Of a stretch of DNA of 64,000 nt, positions 46,163-57,232 are shown piece by piece. Where the stretch lies: positions 1,054,001 through 1,118,000 of the forward strand of contig BCHU01000002.1 of assembly GCA_001599715.1 (NCBI GenBank), given 5' to 3'. The position numbers and the translations under genes were made by a program. Position 1 is the stretch's first letter. The number at the start of each line of letters is the position of its first letter. The notes under the pieces are model-generated. The model was not told where the DNA came from. It saw only the letters and a program-made list of their open reading frames with translations, and searched no databases. Source of the stretch: Phaeotremella fagi (lineage: Eukaryota; Basidiomycota; Tremellomycetes; Tremellales; Phaeotremellaceae).

Positions 46163-48444
46163 CTACTCACCGGGACAAGGCCATATAGCAGTAACACTAT
46201 CAATACCTTGATAAATTAATTGAAGAATGATGTTAACTTGTTCGTAAAAGATTGGCCATTTACCATAATCGACAACTCTGAGGATGACAGTGTCAACATG
46301 ATTACAGTAAAAAGATATGCGAGAAACCGATTCTGACTCACGCTAAAGCAGTCAACACGTACCACCAACACATCATTGGTTTATCCAATAATCCCGGGAG
46401 ACCAGATTGAGGATTCCCCATAGCCATCAAAGCGATTTTGGTATGTTGCAAATAAACCCCTACTCTACTTTGATCGAAGGCTCCTAATTCCTTCAGCGTG
46501 GCTATAGTATGAGATTGTAGTCAATCATTGTTAGATTTGATGAATGGATTGTAGGTACAGATACTACTCACCAACAACCATGTCTTTTGTTAAAAGTGCA
46601 TAATTCCTAAACGGAGTTATCGCGAATATAGCAGAATCCTTTTCGATATCTTTCAATTCGGATATGAAAGCTTGTTTCTCTTTTGATGGCATGTCGATTG
46701 CGAAGATCGTTTCGTACCTGAAGTGACATAGTCGTGTATTCATTTTCAATTCCAAAGATTGAAATTGATGACTTACATGATCGTGACTGTTCTATGGTAC
46801 AGAGCCCAGACTGTGGTTTTACCACTATCAGGAGTTTCTGTATTGTTACAAGCTGCTTCTCCTGGAAACAACAATCTGAACTGTAAGTTGAGGTCAGGGT
46901 ATGCTACTTTGACATGCAGTTTCTCGTAGACTCACGTAAATCGGATTAGAACTCTTAGGAATAGCAGTCGATCTACCAGTTCTAAGTCTGAAAATAGAGA
47001 AACTAGCAGACATAGCACTAAGCGACCAACACATTCTTCTCATCTCTTCTTTCTTGATCTCAGTGACATCATCTAAATGTGACCAAGTAGGTGTTGAGAT
47101 CCAACATCTAAATTGTGGACTCATGTTCGGATTTGGATTTGAATCATGAGGTGAATGTTGTTTCGCTCTTGGTAAATCTAAAATTCTGGTGTTGGCTTGA
47201 GCTAGTGGATTTTGTATGTCTAAATCTGGGATTAGACAGGCTTGCGCACATGTGTCGGTGTGGGTCAGGGCTGATATCAATCGTAATGGAGAATTGAACA
47301 GATGGGGTAAATATTCGAAAGCGGTGACTAGTAATTCTGCCTGAAAAGTTGGCATGTCAGTTGAGTGTATATTCATTGGACAGTATTATCAGTACCGTGC
47401 TCTCACTTACTTGAACCAAATCAGGATCCCTAGATCCAGCTTGGATAGCGTAATCAATAATCTTCCTAGCTTCATCAACGAATTTCATAGCTTTCAATTG
47501 ACCCATAAAAGTTTTCCCTTCAGTCATAAAAGTTACATGGGCGAGAATCGCCAAAATCACATGAGGGGGTGTCCGAATTCTTTTTGAATCTTGTAGGAAA
47601 GATTGAAAAAATAAACCACGGTGGATGAAGGTGTACCAAATGTTTGGATCGCAGAAACTAATCTAGGTCAGCGTGGGGACTGGGGGAGACGTACAAAGTT
47701 TGACAATGGTTGTAAATCATGTTCAAAGCTTCCTGACGATTATTCGATAATTGATCAAAAGTCCAACTCCACCATCCCTCCGACGCTTCAGTTAAATTCC
47801 CAGGAGGGATATAAAGCGGCATAGAAATGTCCAACAGCTGATGAATCCCAACTCTACTTTTCGGTGATCGAAGATGTTCAAGTAGATCTCTTTCATGTGT
47901 TCTGTACGTGTTTTCGTTTGAATTGATGAATGAGATCTGTAGGTTGTTATTGTTGCTGTTGCTGTCGTCTAGGTTGGGTTTTTGGAATGGATTGAATTCG
48001 GTAGGTGAATTGGTATTTGAATTTGAACGAGTTGATTTTTTGGAGGATCCGAATGCATGAACGAACGTTCCTGCTTTTGATTTAAGTCGACCTAGAAATT
48101 GATAACCACAAGTTCAGTTCCCATGACAGATGAGGGATTGGCTGAACGATTTGACATACCACCAGGCATTCTATCCGGACCTCTTCTTTTTGAAACTAAA
48201 TCGTATTCACATTTCAACCCCTTTCTGGAACAATTCATACAATTAGGTCTTTCACCTGAACACTTAATTTTCCTTGATCGACTAAAGGCAAATTCAGTCA
48301 GGTCTCATCAGCAATGCCTTTTTCAAACAAAGGGACAAGGGATGGGGGTGATTCACCATTGCCACCGAGATTCTGAACTTTGACTTACCATGATGTACAA
48401 CTTATGAACCCTAAGGATTTATTTTCAATCGTTTGTTTTGGCAT
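46163..48444 (-). CDS. Zn2Cys6 fungal transcription factor
   Basis: Exon 1 (48444-48389) ends in SCTSC; a 97-nt intron (48388-48292) separates it from exon 2, giving CTSCRSRKIKCSGERPNC and then NCSRKGLKCEYD: all six zinc-ligand cysteines in the CxxCx6Cx6CxxCx6C pattern. Then come KRRGPDRMPGGRLKSKAG (a basic box common in basidiomycete Zn2Cys6 proteins), a Ser/Asn-rich linker and a transcription-factor middle domain. That domain is visible as PLYIPPGNLTEASEGWW, FDQLSNNRQEALNMIY, FVDEARKIIDYAIQAG, LLVTAFEYLPHLFNSP and EMRRMCWSLSAMSASFSI. The stop at 46163-46165 overlaps a possible GTGAGT donor, so the C-terminus could be longer. Targets unknown. Confidence 0.85.
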
Positions 48445-49093
48445 TTTGAGTTCCGATTTATCGTAATGAAGAAGAGAGTGAGAGTGAGAGAAGGAAGGTA
48501 GGATCGGTGAAATGGAGTGGAACGAAGATTTATAATCAACCCAAGTAGGATGGAGGTATCAAAGTTGACGTAGCGTAACATGGTTGCTCGGGGCCTTTAC
48601 CTTTTTGATGTCGCTCTTGATTGAAGCTGTGTATGAGGTGGTGTGTATACTTCTCAACGTGGTTAAAGGATGTGTATGTGAGATCGAGTTGAATGGCATC
48701 TCTCAGAGATGATGATAGTGCCATTTAGGGTTTGTCCTGCTTGACGACCAAATGAGGTTGTTCATCATTCATCATTCATCATTTTCAGCTGTGACCGTGA
48801 TCGCGAGGTTGATCTTGCAATCGAAGTTTAGATGTACTACAAGTACTCTATTGATAATGTTCGAGGAAATGTTGCCGCCACTGGCCACTTGCAAGGTTTA
48901 AGCCACAAATACCAAGTAAGACGGTTATTGAATTCTGTAGATCTATCTCACTTCTGCATATTGAACCAATAGTGACGATAATCAGAATTTGATCGCTCTA
49001 TCAATTTTGTCCAAATTCGTGTTATCTACCACACACCTATCGCAAAGGTATTTCTATTCGTCGGGACTCGAATATCAATCGATCACTTTAGTC
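48445..49093. promoter_or_regulatory. Divergent upstream region
   Basis: About 650 bases between the Zn2Cys6 gene start and the next plus-strand gene. It holds a short CATCATTCATCATTCATC run near 48765. No other site recognised. Confidence 0.4.
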
Positions 49094-49519
49094 ATGAATG
49101 ACTCAAATCAAAACCCAGGCCCTAACCCATCATCACACCCAATCAACGCCCAAACCCTCAAAGAAGTAACAATAAATTATCACACAGGTCCAATCTCCCC
49201 AGAATACCAATACCGCGAAACAACGAAAATAAACTTTCCGAGTTCACAAGGTCATTTCGAACGTTCCAACACAGGTATCAAAAGTGGATTAACGGATCTC
49301 AACAAATCATTCATTCTAGACCAACAGTCTAAAATCGTTCTTATCGATCTCATTGGAAAAACTGGATTCGAAAGTGATGCTCTTGGGTTGATGAGGATGG
49401 TTGGTGGACCTTCTTTGAAGGTCGAGATGATTGATTCTGAGGGGAGGGTTTGGGAGGGGAAACCGGTTGATAGGGATTCTTGGAGGAGGTTTTGTGTTGG
49501 ATTGATTGATTTGATTTAG
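49094..49519 (+). CDS. Hypothetical small protein
   Basis: Single-exon ORF. The start at 49094 (MNDSNQNPGPN) is chosen; the frame is open back to an ATG at 48989, whose extra 35 residues are hydrophobic/Ser-rich and could be a targeting presequence. The 141-residue form has a GLTDLNKSF region, SKIVLIDLIGKTGFESDALG and ends RRFCVGLIDLI. No domain recognised. The open frame is long for this base composition but has no known homologue that I can name. Function unknown. Confidence 0.55.
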   Translation: MNDSNQNPGPNPSSHPINAQTLKEVTINYHTGPISPEYQYRETTKINFPSSQGHFERSNTGIKSGLTDLNKSFILDQQSKIVLIDLIGKTGFESDALGLMRMVGGPSLKVEMIDSEGRVWEGKPVDRDSWRRFCVGLIDLI

Positions 49520-49951
49520 TTTTGATTTTTTTGGGATGTTTTGGGAAGCTAGTGTTTGTTGTATATAGTGTTGTGCATGCATGTATTCGTGTCGTATGAA
49601 TGTGTAGTATACAGGCAGTATAGTATGAATCCATGAGCTTGGAATTCAAGATCACACGAATCACGCCTTGAAGCTTACGTAAGAATTAAAGAGGCGCGAC
49701 TGTCCTTTAAAAGTGACTTTGGCACACAACAACAACAACATCAGCATTCACCAGTAACACACCAAAATACACATATCTTGCTCGTTCACTTTCACTTATA
49801 CCTCTCACTTTCTTTCTTCCATACGCTCTTTTCTTCTCTCCTCTCTCGTTCAACTTCTCAGATACATACATCCTGCCAACTCTTGGAGATACATACAACT
49901 TACACCTTTGTTCACACCCTTGCTGCCTATCAAACCACGCTCCACGGCATC
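49520..49951. promoter_or_regulatory. Sirtuin upstream region with CT-rich leader
   Basis: About 430 bases. Contains a CAA trinucleotide run (49727-49740) and a long CT-rich stretch (about 49790-49860), typical of fungal core promoters/5' UTRs. No specific site. Confidence 0.45.
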
Positions 49952-51831
49952 ATGCCACTTACACTCCCTTTAAATCACTTACTCTCCTCCACGGATCATT
50001 CGGATTTCTCTGCTAGGTCAACCTTAAGAGACATCTCAAACGCTATCGTAAAATGTAGACGAGCTTTAGTAGTCAGCGGTGCAGGAATCAGTTGTTCAAG
50101 TGGAATACCCGTAGGTCCTATAAACACCAACGAGCCATTTCCTCTAACCACAACATCATCTAGGATTTCCGATCAGAAGATGGATTATACGCCTTAGTCA
50201 AAGCGAGATATCCAGATTCCTTCGTCACAGGTAAAGACTTGTTTTCAGCCGGCTTATTTCAAAATCCATCAACGACTTCAATATTCTTAACCTTCATCGC
50301 AGAACTTAAATCAGCCTGTGAGAAAGCTTCACCAACCCGAACCCATCATTTCATCGATCGTTTAAACAAGAAAAACAAATTATTAAGAAATTACACTCAA
50401 AACGTTGATGGCTTGGAACGTCGATTGGGTTTAGAATCTGGTGGACGTGGGTTTGGGTTTAAAAAGAAGACGACTAGGAATGTGGAGTTACATGGTGATT
50501 TGGGTAGAGTACGTTGTGTACTTTGTATGAAGGATTTTGAGGCTAGATCAGAATGGACGGATATGTTTAGAGAAGGTGAAGCTCCTGATTGTCCTGCTTG
50601 TCATGCCAGATGTAAGTCTTTTCTCATCCAAGTTAGTAGTGTATTGATTTTATCGACAGGTGCCGAAAGAGTTTCAAGATCAGCTCGCCCAGTTCCAATA
50701 GGTACACTACGACCGTCCATCGTCCTTTACGATGAATCCCATCCATTAGGTGATGATATAGGTGAACTCCAAACGTATGACATGTCAAAATCACCAGATC
50801 TACTTCTCATAATGGGAACTTCATTGAAAGTACATGGTTTCAAAAGACTGGTGAAAGAATTCGCCAAATCAGTTCACGATACGACTGGTTCCAAGAAACG
50901 AGGTTTGGTGATATTCGTTAACGCTACACCCCCATCCAAAGAATGGGAGGGTATCATCGATTATCATGTCGAGGGTAATTGTGATGATTGGGTTGAAAAA
51001 GTTGAAGACGATTGGAAAAAAATCAAACCTGCCGATTGGGAGACTCAGACTTTATTGGAGGATGGTGTTTTGGGTAACGTCGTACTCAATATACCACAAA
51101 CTGTCTCAAAGGGAAAGGGCAAAGGTGAGCACATTATTCATTCATAGTACATGAACTGACGAAGAACAGCTGCTTCTAGGCCCAATAAAAATGTTAAAGA
51201 TTACAATCCACTCCCAACACCTCGACCATCAATTTCTCCACGAAAAGATGACGGTTCACCCGCATCATCCGAGTTAACGCCTATAACAACAATTTATTCT
51301 TCCCCGCTCTCATCAGCACCTCCAACACCATTGTCACAATCTTCACTTACGACGAAATCATCACCTGTTCTTTTATCACCGTCTAAACGAGGAGCTAAAA
51401 CCTCGATATCGATGGAATCGCCGACTAAGAAATCGAGATCAACAATGACTTCTGTTCCCAAGACTGGCATTTCTGCTACGCCAGGTCGTGGAAATCTGTT
51501 CATCGAACTACCGACCAACAGGAATAAGAATTCTGCACCCGCAACAATAAGTGGGACGGATGGAATGATCGATAAAGAGGTGTTCGGTGTCGCATGCACA
51601 CCCAAGAAACCTGCTTCAGAAGGGAAAAGGAAATTAGTCAAATCCACGGTGAAAGCTAAAGGAAAGGAGAATTTGGTTGGAACGGGTATGAACGTTGGTA
51701 GTGGTGCTACTGGAAATGGAATTGAAATTGGTTCTGGTTCACCTGCATTGAAGAAAATTACGGTTGGGATTAGTCGACCTGTTAGGGTTGGACGTGGATT
51801 GAGGACTTCTGGGCATATTTTGGATCAGTAG
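49952..51831 (+). CDS. Sirtuin deacetylase of the Hst3/Hst4 type
   Basis: Start at 49952 (MPLTLPLNHLL). A first intron joins ALVVSGAGISCSSGIP to DFRSEDGLYALVKARYP, the NAD-binding and flexible-loop signatures. Next: PTRTHHFIDRLNKKNKLLRN, then YTQNVDGLERRLG (catalytic region with Gln-Asn-Val-Asp), NVELHGDL (catalytic His), zinc cysteines in CVLCMKDF and CPACHARC, GTLRPSIVLYDESHPLGDD, and LLIMGTSLKVHGFKRLVKEF. After a final intron the C-terminus is a Ser/Pro/Lys-rich disordered tail of over 200 residues with SPTKKSR- and TPKKP-like SP/TP sites. Hst3/Hst4 remove H3K56 acetylation in the nucleus. Family confident; which of the pair is not resolved. Confidence 0.9.
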
Positions 51832-52288
51832 GAGTGTTGTGGATGGGGAATGGAATGGGGATGCGATGCATAGGATGGGTGGGATTGCTGTTTTTCATGG
51901 ACTTGAATTATATAGTAACCTTTTTAACGTGTATAATGAAATGTAACTTAGAATATAACACCGAAAGAATTAGCTAGGCAGATCCATCCGATCCTTTACG
52001 TCATTCGAGTGAGATCTGAAAACATCCACTTTTGCGCAGCCAAATCAAAACGATTTTTTAACAAATCGCAGTCAAGGTTAAACCAAATACAGTAAGAGAA
52101 TTCGAACTATATTACAGCATGTAAATCACGATGGAGTCAGAGCTCTGGGTCTGGGTCTAGGTCAGGTCTGTAGCGTTTAAACGCAGTCAAGGCTTCACAG
52201 TCCACAGTCATTGAAACTCAGCCAAGAAGGACCTCAAGAATGTTCATATATGAGTGGATATGATAGTACTGATTTCATTTAAACACAA
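51832..52288. other. Intergenic, sirtuin 3' flank and glycosyltransferase promoter
   Basis: About 460 bases, with a small degenerate GGGTCTGGGTCTAGGTC run near 52148. Nothing else recognised. Confidence 0.4.
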
Positions 52289-54494
52289 ATGACTTCCTCT
52301 TATTTAGATGTCGAACGTTGTGATTCAGACGATAACCTATCTAATGATTCCGAATTATCGACGTCAAGTTCAAGTAGTTCAGATTCATCAAGAGATGATC
52401 GTTCAACAGATAATTCATTGGAGGATGAAAGGATCGATTCGTTCTCTGAACTTCTTGAGAAGGATTATATAGACAACGGCAAACGTGGGAAGAAGAGAAG
52501 ACGTCAATCCAAACATGATTTCTTACAACGTTTTGAAGGATTTTATCGTTCTTTCAACAGAACGAAATCACGTTATGGCAATCATAACAGTAGTATGTTC
52601 GATGGTATTGGTTTCAGTTTACCAAGCAAAGGTTTTTTATTGCGATTATCTACGTATCTGATAACGATCATCTTAACGTTCATCATAACTTGGTATATAA
52701 CATACACCCCAACTAAAATATCACCATATTTCAAAAATCAATCCCCAACCTCATCCATCTCAAACCAAACCCAAACCCAATCAAAAATTTATCAACCCTA
52801 TCTCCCAACCCTCAACGTCGATCCCTTCCTAAAACCAGATGAATCCACTACCAAACTCCAAGCTCGACTTGAAGAATTCTTGTCGAGGGAGATATTGAAT
52901 AACGACGAGATGGTGACCCGGAACGTTAAGGGTTGCCCGAGAGATTTGTCGGATGGGTTAAGCGTTAGTTGGCAAGTTCGGGATGATGGACCGTTTTGGG
53001 AATCGATGTCTAGGGAGATGATTGCTGAGAAGAGAGTTTCTTTGATTAATTTTTTGAGGGACGTTAGAGCAACTGGGGAATTGATTGTTGGGAATGAATC
53101 GATGGAGGGGGGGAGAGGTATAGTTTTGACTGGTGGTAATCAGGTAGGTCTGACGTTCATCACAAATGCTGCTGTTCTTATGAAAGTACTACTTGATAGG
53201 ACACTACACAACGTTTGATCACTTTATTGAAAATTTTGCGTTATCATGGTTGTCAACTCCCAATTGAAGTTTTTCATTTCCCGGATGAATTGAAGGATCA
53301 GACTGTTAGACGGGAGATTGAAAGTTATGATGCGAAGGTCAGAGTTATTAGAGGTGCAGAGAAAGATGGTTGGGCTTGGAAAGTGAGTTTTTGGATTCTT
53401 TGGTCATTTGGATTGGATCACGGACTGACTTGTCGCTTTTAGAACTTTCAGGTATGTATTTTGGTCAAGTTGTAAACAGAGTCTAGAACTAATCTTCTTG
53501 CAGATCAAGGGTCTTGCTATCGTTCAATCGTCTTTCAAAGAGGTCCTCTACCTGGATTCAGGTATGTAACAAAACGTCTCGTCTCGATTCGCAATTTAAC
53601 TGACAAACGAAACAGACAACATCCCACTCCGAGATCCAACCCATCTGTTCGAAACCGAACACTACCTCCTAAACCACAAAGCAATATTCTGGCCAGACAT
53701 CTCCAAAGACCACTACACCAACGCAATCTGGCGACTAGTAGGTGAAGACTGTACCCTCAACGATTGGACTTTCGAATCCGGTCAAATCCTAATTGATAAA
53801 TCTGGTAACGACGGTCTGAACTTAGCCGCATTGTGGTTAGCTAGTGGCATGATGAACGATAAGGAATTCTGGTTTAGGATGTGTGGAGGTGATAAAGATA
53901 CTTTTAGATGGGCTTTTAGGATTTTGGGGTTGGAGTTTGGTACGAGTTTGAGATGGATGTCTGCTTTGGGGATTGAGAATCAATTTGAGGATGGAAGGTT
54001 TTGTGGACAGTAGGTTTCATTTGATTCTTGTTAAAGTTGTTCTTGAGATTGATGACGGTTTAGTACGACACTTCAATATGATATATCGATACCGGATGGA
54101 GCTGATCAACCGGAACCTTTGTTCGTTCATTCGTGAGTCATTCCACCAAAACATAGATAAAGACGGATGTGCTAAAGAAAACCCCGATAGAAACCTGCTA
54201 AAACACATGACAGGTAAAGACTTAACCCCCGGTAAAACGTTTGTGAAAATCAAGAAACTTTCTCGTGACAACTACAAAGATAATTATCTATCGAACAACG
54301 CCAAGATGTTCGTTTACGATGGGAAGAAACGGGGGATGTGTTTGGATCTGGAGTTGGAAGCTAGGACTGAGAGTTTGAGTTCGTTAAATCAGAAAGGTGT
54401 TCAAGTTGATTTGATCGATGTTGAGGATGTTGAAGCTTTGAGAGGGTTCGAAGATCTCTTTTTTAGATTTGGGGGTAAGGTTGGTGGTTGGTAG
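52289..54494 (+). CDS. Mnn1/GT71-type alpha-mannosyltransferase-like protein (type II membrane)
   Basis: Seven exons: 52289-53143, 53200-53382, 53443-53451 (9 nt), 53504-53561, 53616-54009, 54064-54132, 54191-54494; all phases agree and give about 623 residues. Layout: acidic/Ser-rich cytosolic N-terminus, a basic stretch, one membrane helix (STYLITIILTFIITWYIT), stalk, then the catalytic domain. Motifs: GIVLTGGNQDTTQRLITLLK, LRYHGCQLPIEVFHFPDEL, and EVLYLDSDNIPLRDPTHLFE with the DxD metal-binding Asp-Ser-Asp. Further on, FWPDISKDHYTNAIWRL and ESGQILIDKSG are typical of this family. Predicted Golgi enzyme extending mannose side chains of glycoproteins or capsule/wall glycans. The donor is inferred from the family. 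Confidence 0.88.
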
Positions 54495-55252
54495 TTTGAT
54501 CGATGGGAGGGTTTTTTGTATTATCTTTCTTCCTGCGGTCAAAACCTCTCGCAGTTCTGTTGTCATAGTATAGTTCAATGCAAAATTTCAGATACGATCC
54601 TAACTTGAAAACGTAATCAAACAGCTTTTACGTGATGAATTGGTTTAAGCAACTAGTGATTAGGTACGTATCACTCCCGCTTCTCGTAATAGCCTTAGGA
54701 TTAGACTGAGGCTGAGGAGAAAGGGCGTAGCGAGGTGGGCGGTTTGACTCTTTCATTCCAAATCACTTATGGGGGGTCCTAGTCTTCATGCTTACCCCCA
54801 CCCAATACAACAAAAAAAGGGACAACTTAATAAATTAACTCAATTATTCGGATCCACCTATAGCCACAAATTAAACGTCTCGGCTCAATCCTCTGTAACT
54901 GATAATGAGAATCTGGTCTATGCCGTAAATTTAGATTATCAAAACCCTCTGATTCGATACAGTTGACAGAGGTTACAGAGTTAGGTTACAGGGAGTTCAG
55001 TCAAGTAACTGAACAAGTTCAGTTACGAGTGGGTTCTAAGAGATCTTCCGGTGGAGTGTTCAGATCTTTTGCACGGAATGGAATTCTCTGGGGTTTGAAG
55101 CGTTTTAGGCATTCTCACGCTATGATCGTAAATTTCATTCTGATCTATATATACTGCAACCATGCAAATGGGTCTTGGCTGAAAAGCTTTCTTTTTTTAA
55201 CCATAATATTGTAACCCAATTTTAACACTTTACCAGCGTCCGTCCACAAAAC
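54495..55252. promoter_or_regulatory. Upstream region of the small secreted protein, with repeated GTTAC motifs
   Basis: About 760 bases. Between 54894 and 55026 there are at least five GTTAC/GTAAC motifs in both orientations; the last two form the inverted repeat listed separately. Plus-strand ORFs at 54769-55214 are unconvincing. The repeated motif suggests binding sites for one regulator, inferred only from the repetition. Confidence 0.45.
55005..55026. repeat. Perfect 10-bp inverted repeat with 2-nt centre
   Basis: GTAACTGAAC then AA then GTTCAGTTAC, about 230 bases upstream of the secreted-protein start. Suits a dimeric DNA-binding protein site or a small cruciform. Confidence 0.6.
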
Positions 55253-56047
55253 ATGTTGTTCAAATCCATCGCTTTAATTTCTTTTTTAGCTGTTGGGATC
55301 TTAGCTGAGGTCCCTGCTGAAGCAGCTCATGAAGGAGATTTAGATTCGGATATTGCTTGGGAATGGCCGGAGAGTGTTTTCATTGAGGTTCAACCACAGA
55401 AAAAAGAGAAGATCAGGTGAGTATGGTAACCACCGATATATTGTGTATTTGCTTTACAATGAATTGGTCACTGATAAGGTTTATATCGTAGTTCTCCCAA
55501 TCGTCTTTACAAAGATGCAACTAAACGTCACACTTTGAAACCACGTATTTCACCTGCTCCAGGCCATGTTGGTGTCCATCTTTGCTTTGATAGGGGTTTT
55601 AATTGACTGAATATATCACTACTTTAGGTTGGTACTATTGGACTTCCATCTCAACAATTTGATTTCAACGGATGTGGTGCGGGTGCAACAGCAGGTCAGT
55701 TTCGAATTCAATCTTGTCCCTTCCCCCCAAAAGCCTTTCTTTTCGTCCATTTCGTCCTTATCAAAACCTGAGTCCATTCTAACAGAAAGAACACTTCAGG
55801 TGGTAACATTCAAGTTGCGGGACTTCTCGATTCCGCCTTGTCATCATGTGCAACCTATACCAATAACGAGGGAGCGAGTGCCTTCTGTCTGGTTCATCAT
55901 CCAGGCGACACCACAGGTTTTCTTTGGGATTGTATTTATCCAACAGCGAGTAATACACCAGGTGGTGGTGGTCCTATCGAATTACCGGCCAATTTCTATG
56001 GTCCTTGTACAACTTCCAATTTTGGTTGTTATAATTATTATCGTTAG
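55253..56047 (+). CDS. Small secreted Cys-containing protein
   Basis: Starts at 55253 with a strong signal peptide (MLFKSIALISFLAVGILAEV). Then an acidic pro-region follows (EVPAEAAHEGDLDSDIAWEW), a basic stretch (LYKDATKRHTLKPRISPAPG) and, after short introns, a Cys-containing domain: FDFNGCGAGATAGGNIQVAG, SSCATYTNNEGASAFCLVHH, FLWDCIYPTAS and CTTSNFGCYNYYR at the end. Six cysteines would allow three disulfides; the KR dibasic site suggests proteolytic maturation. The intron before VGTIGLPSQQ has a non-standard GTTGGT donor, so that junction is uncertain. Not recognised as a named family. Extracellular or cell-wall protein. Confidence 0.7.
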
Positions 56048-57232
56048 TGAAACTTAGACTCTGAGGTGGTGGTGTTTCTCTCGATGGGTTTTGAGAGGTG
56101 GTCGTGGTCTCGTACGGACAATTTCTTTTTGTTTTTTTGACTGGTAGTTATGATTCCATGTATTGGTGTTAGTGTTTTTATCTTACAACAGGTCTGGAGA
56201 AGAGATTGATGATTTTAGCAGATCAACGATCAGCTTCGATTATACTGACAATGTAGACATACAATAATAAGATCTACGTTGAGATTGGGGTGCTGGTCTT
56301 GTTTCTAACTCTGATCTGTATAGTTTGATGTAGGAGACTGCTTACTGATCAAAAAACAGTTTAGGGTGGATTGATAAATAGTATTTGCAATGATTGAATG
56401 CTCATTATAATGATACAATTTTCTGACGAAATGAAGTTCATTCCTGCGGTATTCCACCAAAAGGGAGGATTTTTGAGAGATACAGGTGCTCCGCCAGGAT
56501 CGATCGAATATGCAAATCAGTCTCCCTCGATCCTCAAGGTCAATGAAGGACTCTCCACCGCTCTTCCTAGATGACAAGAGACAGTGGTCCGGGAATCAAT
56601 GATAACTTCCAAAAACAGAGTTCTTTTTTTGTTACCCTTGCTCATTGCATTCTAGCCTTACTTCCCTGTGTTCTCACTGATTAACAGTTAGATCTATGTA
56701 GTTTTTCATGCATTGACTTGTTTCCTTGAACTGAAAATATTGGAACATGAAAAAAGACTGACCAGCGTGCCACGCCACATACGAGTACTGTGCTGCTGTT
56801 CGCGTCTAGGGTTAGAAGTGACTTACTGGCTGTGACTCAACTTTATCTTATACCTTTACTTTATACAAAGTATACGTATATAATATAATACAAAATAATA
56901 TCATCTCAGTTAGTGTCACTTTTATATATAGTCGTTGTATTGTCACTCCACTAATTCCAGCAACATCGACAGCGACGATTATTCTCCGTGATCACTTTTT
57001 TGCTGCGCTGGAATTATTCCTGTTCCTTAACCCCAAGTCATCAGTGATCACCGAAATCTAATAGTTATCGTTTGATCGACATACGAATCACATCATTCCA
57101 CATTATCTCATTTTACGACCAAAATTCCAGCGTGAATTGGGATAGGATAAGATCCTTCTCTCAGTGATATCTTTAGATTGGATCTCTCACGATCTTTTGT
57201 CGTTGTAGTTACGGGATTTGATATCCATCGGT
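56048..57232. promoter_or_regulatory. Intergenic, 3' flank and R3H-SUZ promoter
   Basis: About 1.2 kb, AT-rich in the middle (a run of TATA/ATAATA around 56870-56905). A minus-strand ORF at 56305-56577 has no coding-like features. No RNA gene or mobile element recognised. Confidence 0.4.

Noticed and set aside
45819..46219. Two overlapping plus-strand ORFs at the 3' end of the transcription factor gene
   Set aside because: They overlap in different frames, have biased Thr/Ser/Tyr composition and run into the minus-strand coding region.
54769..55214. Two small plus-strand ORFs upstream of the secreted protein
   Set aside because: No domain or signal peptide, and splices do not connect them to neighbours; the region fits promoter DNA better.
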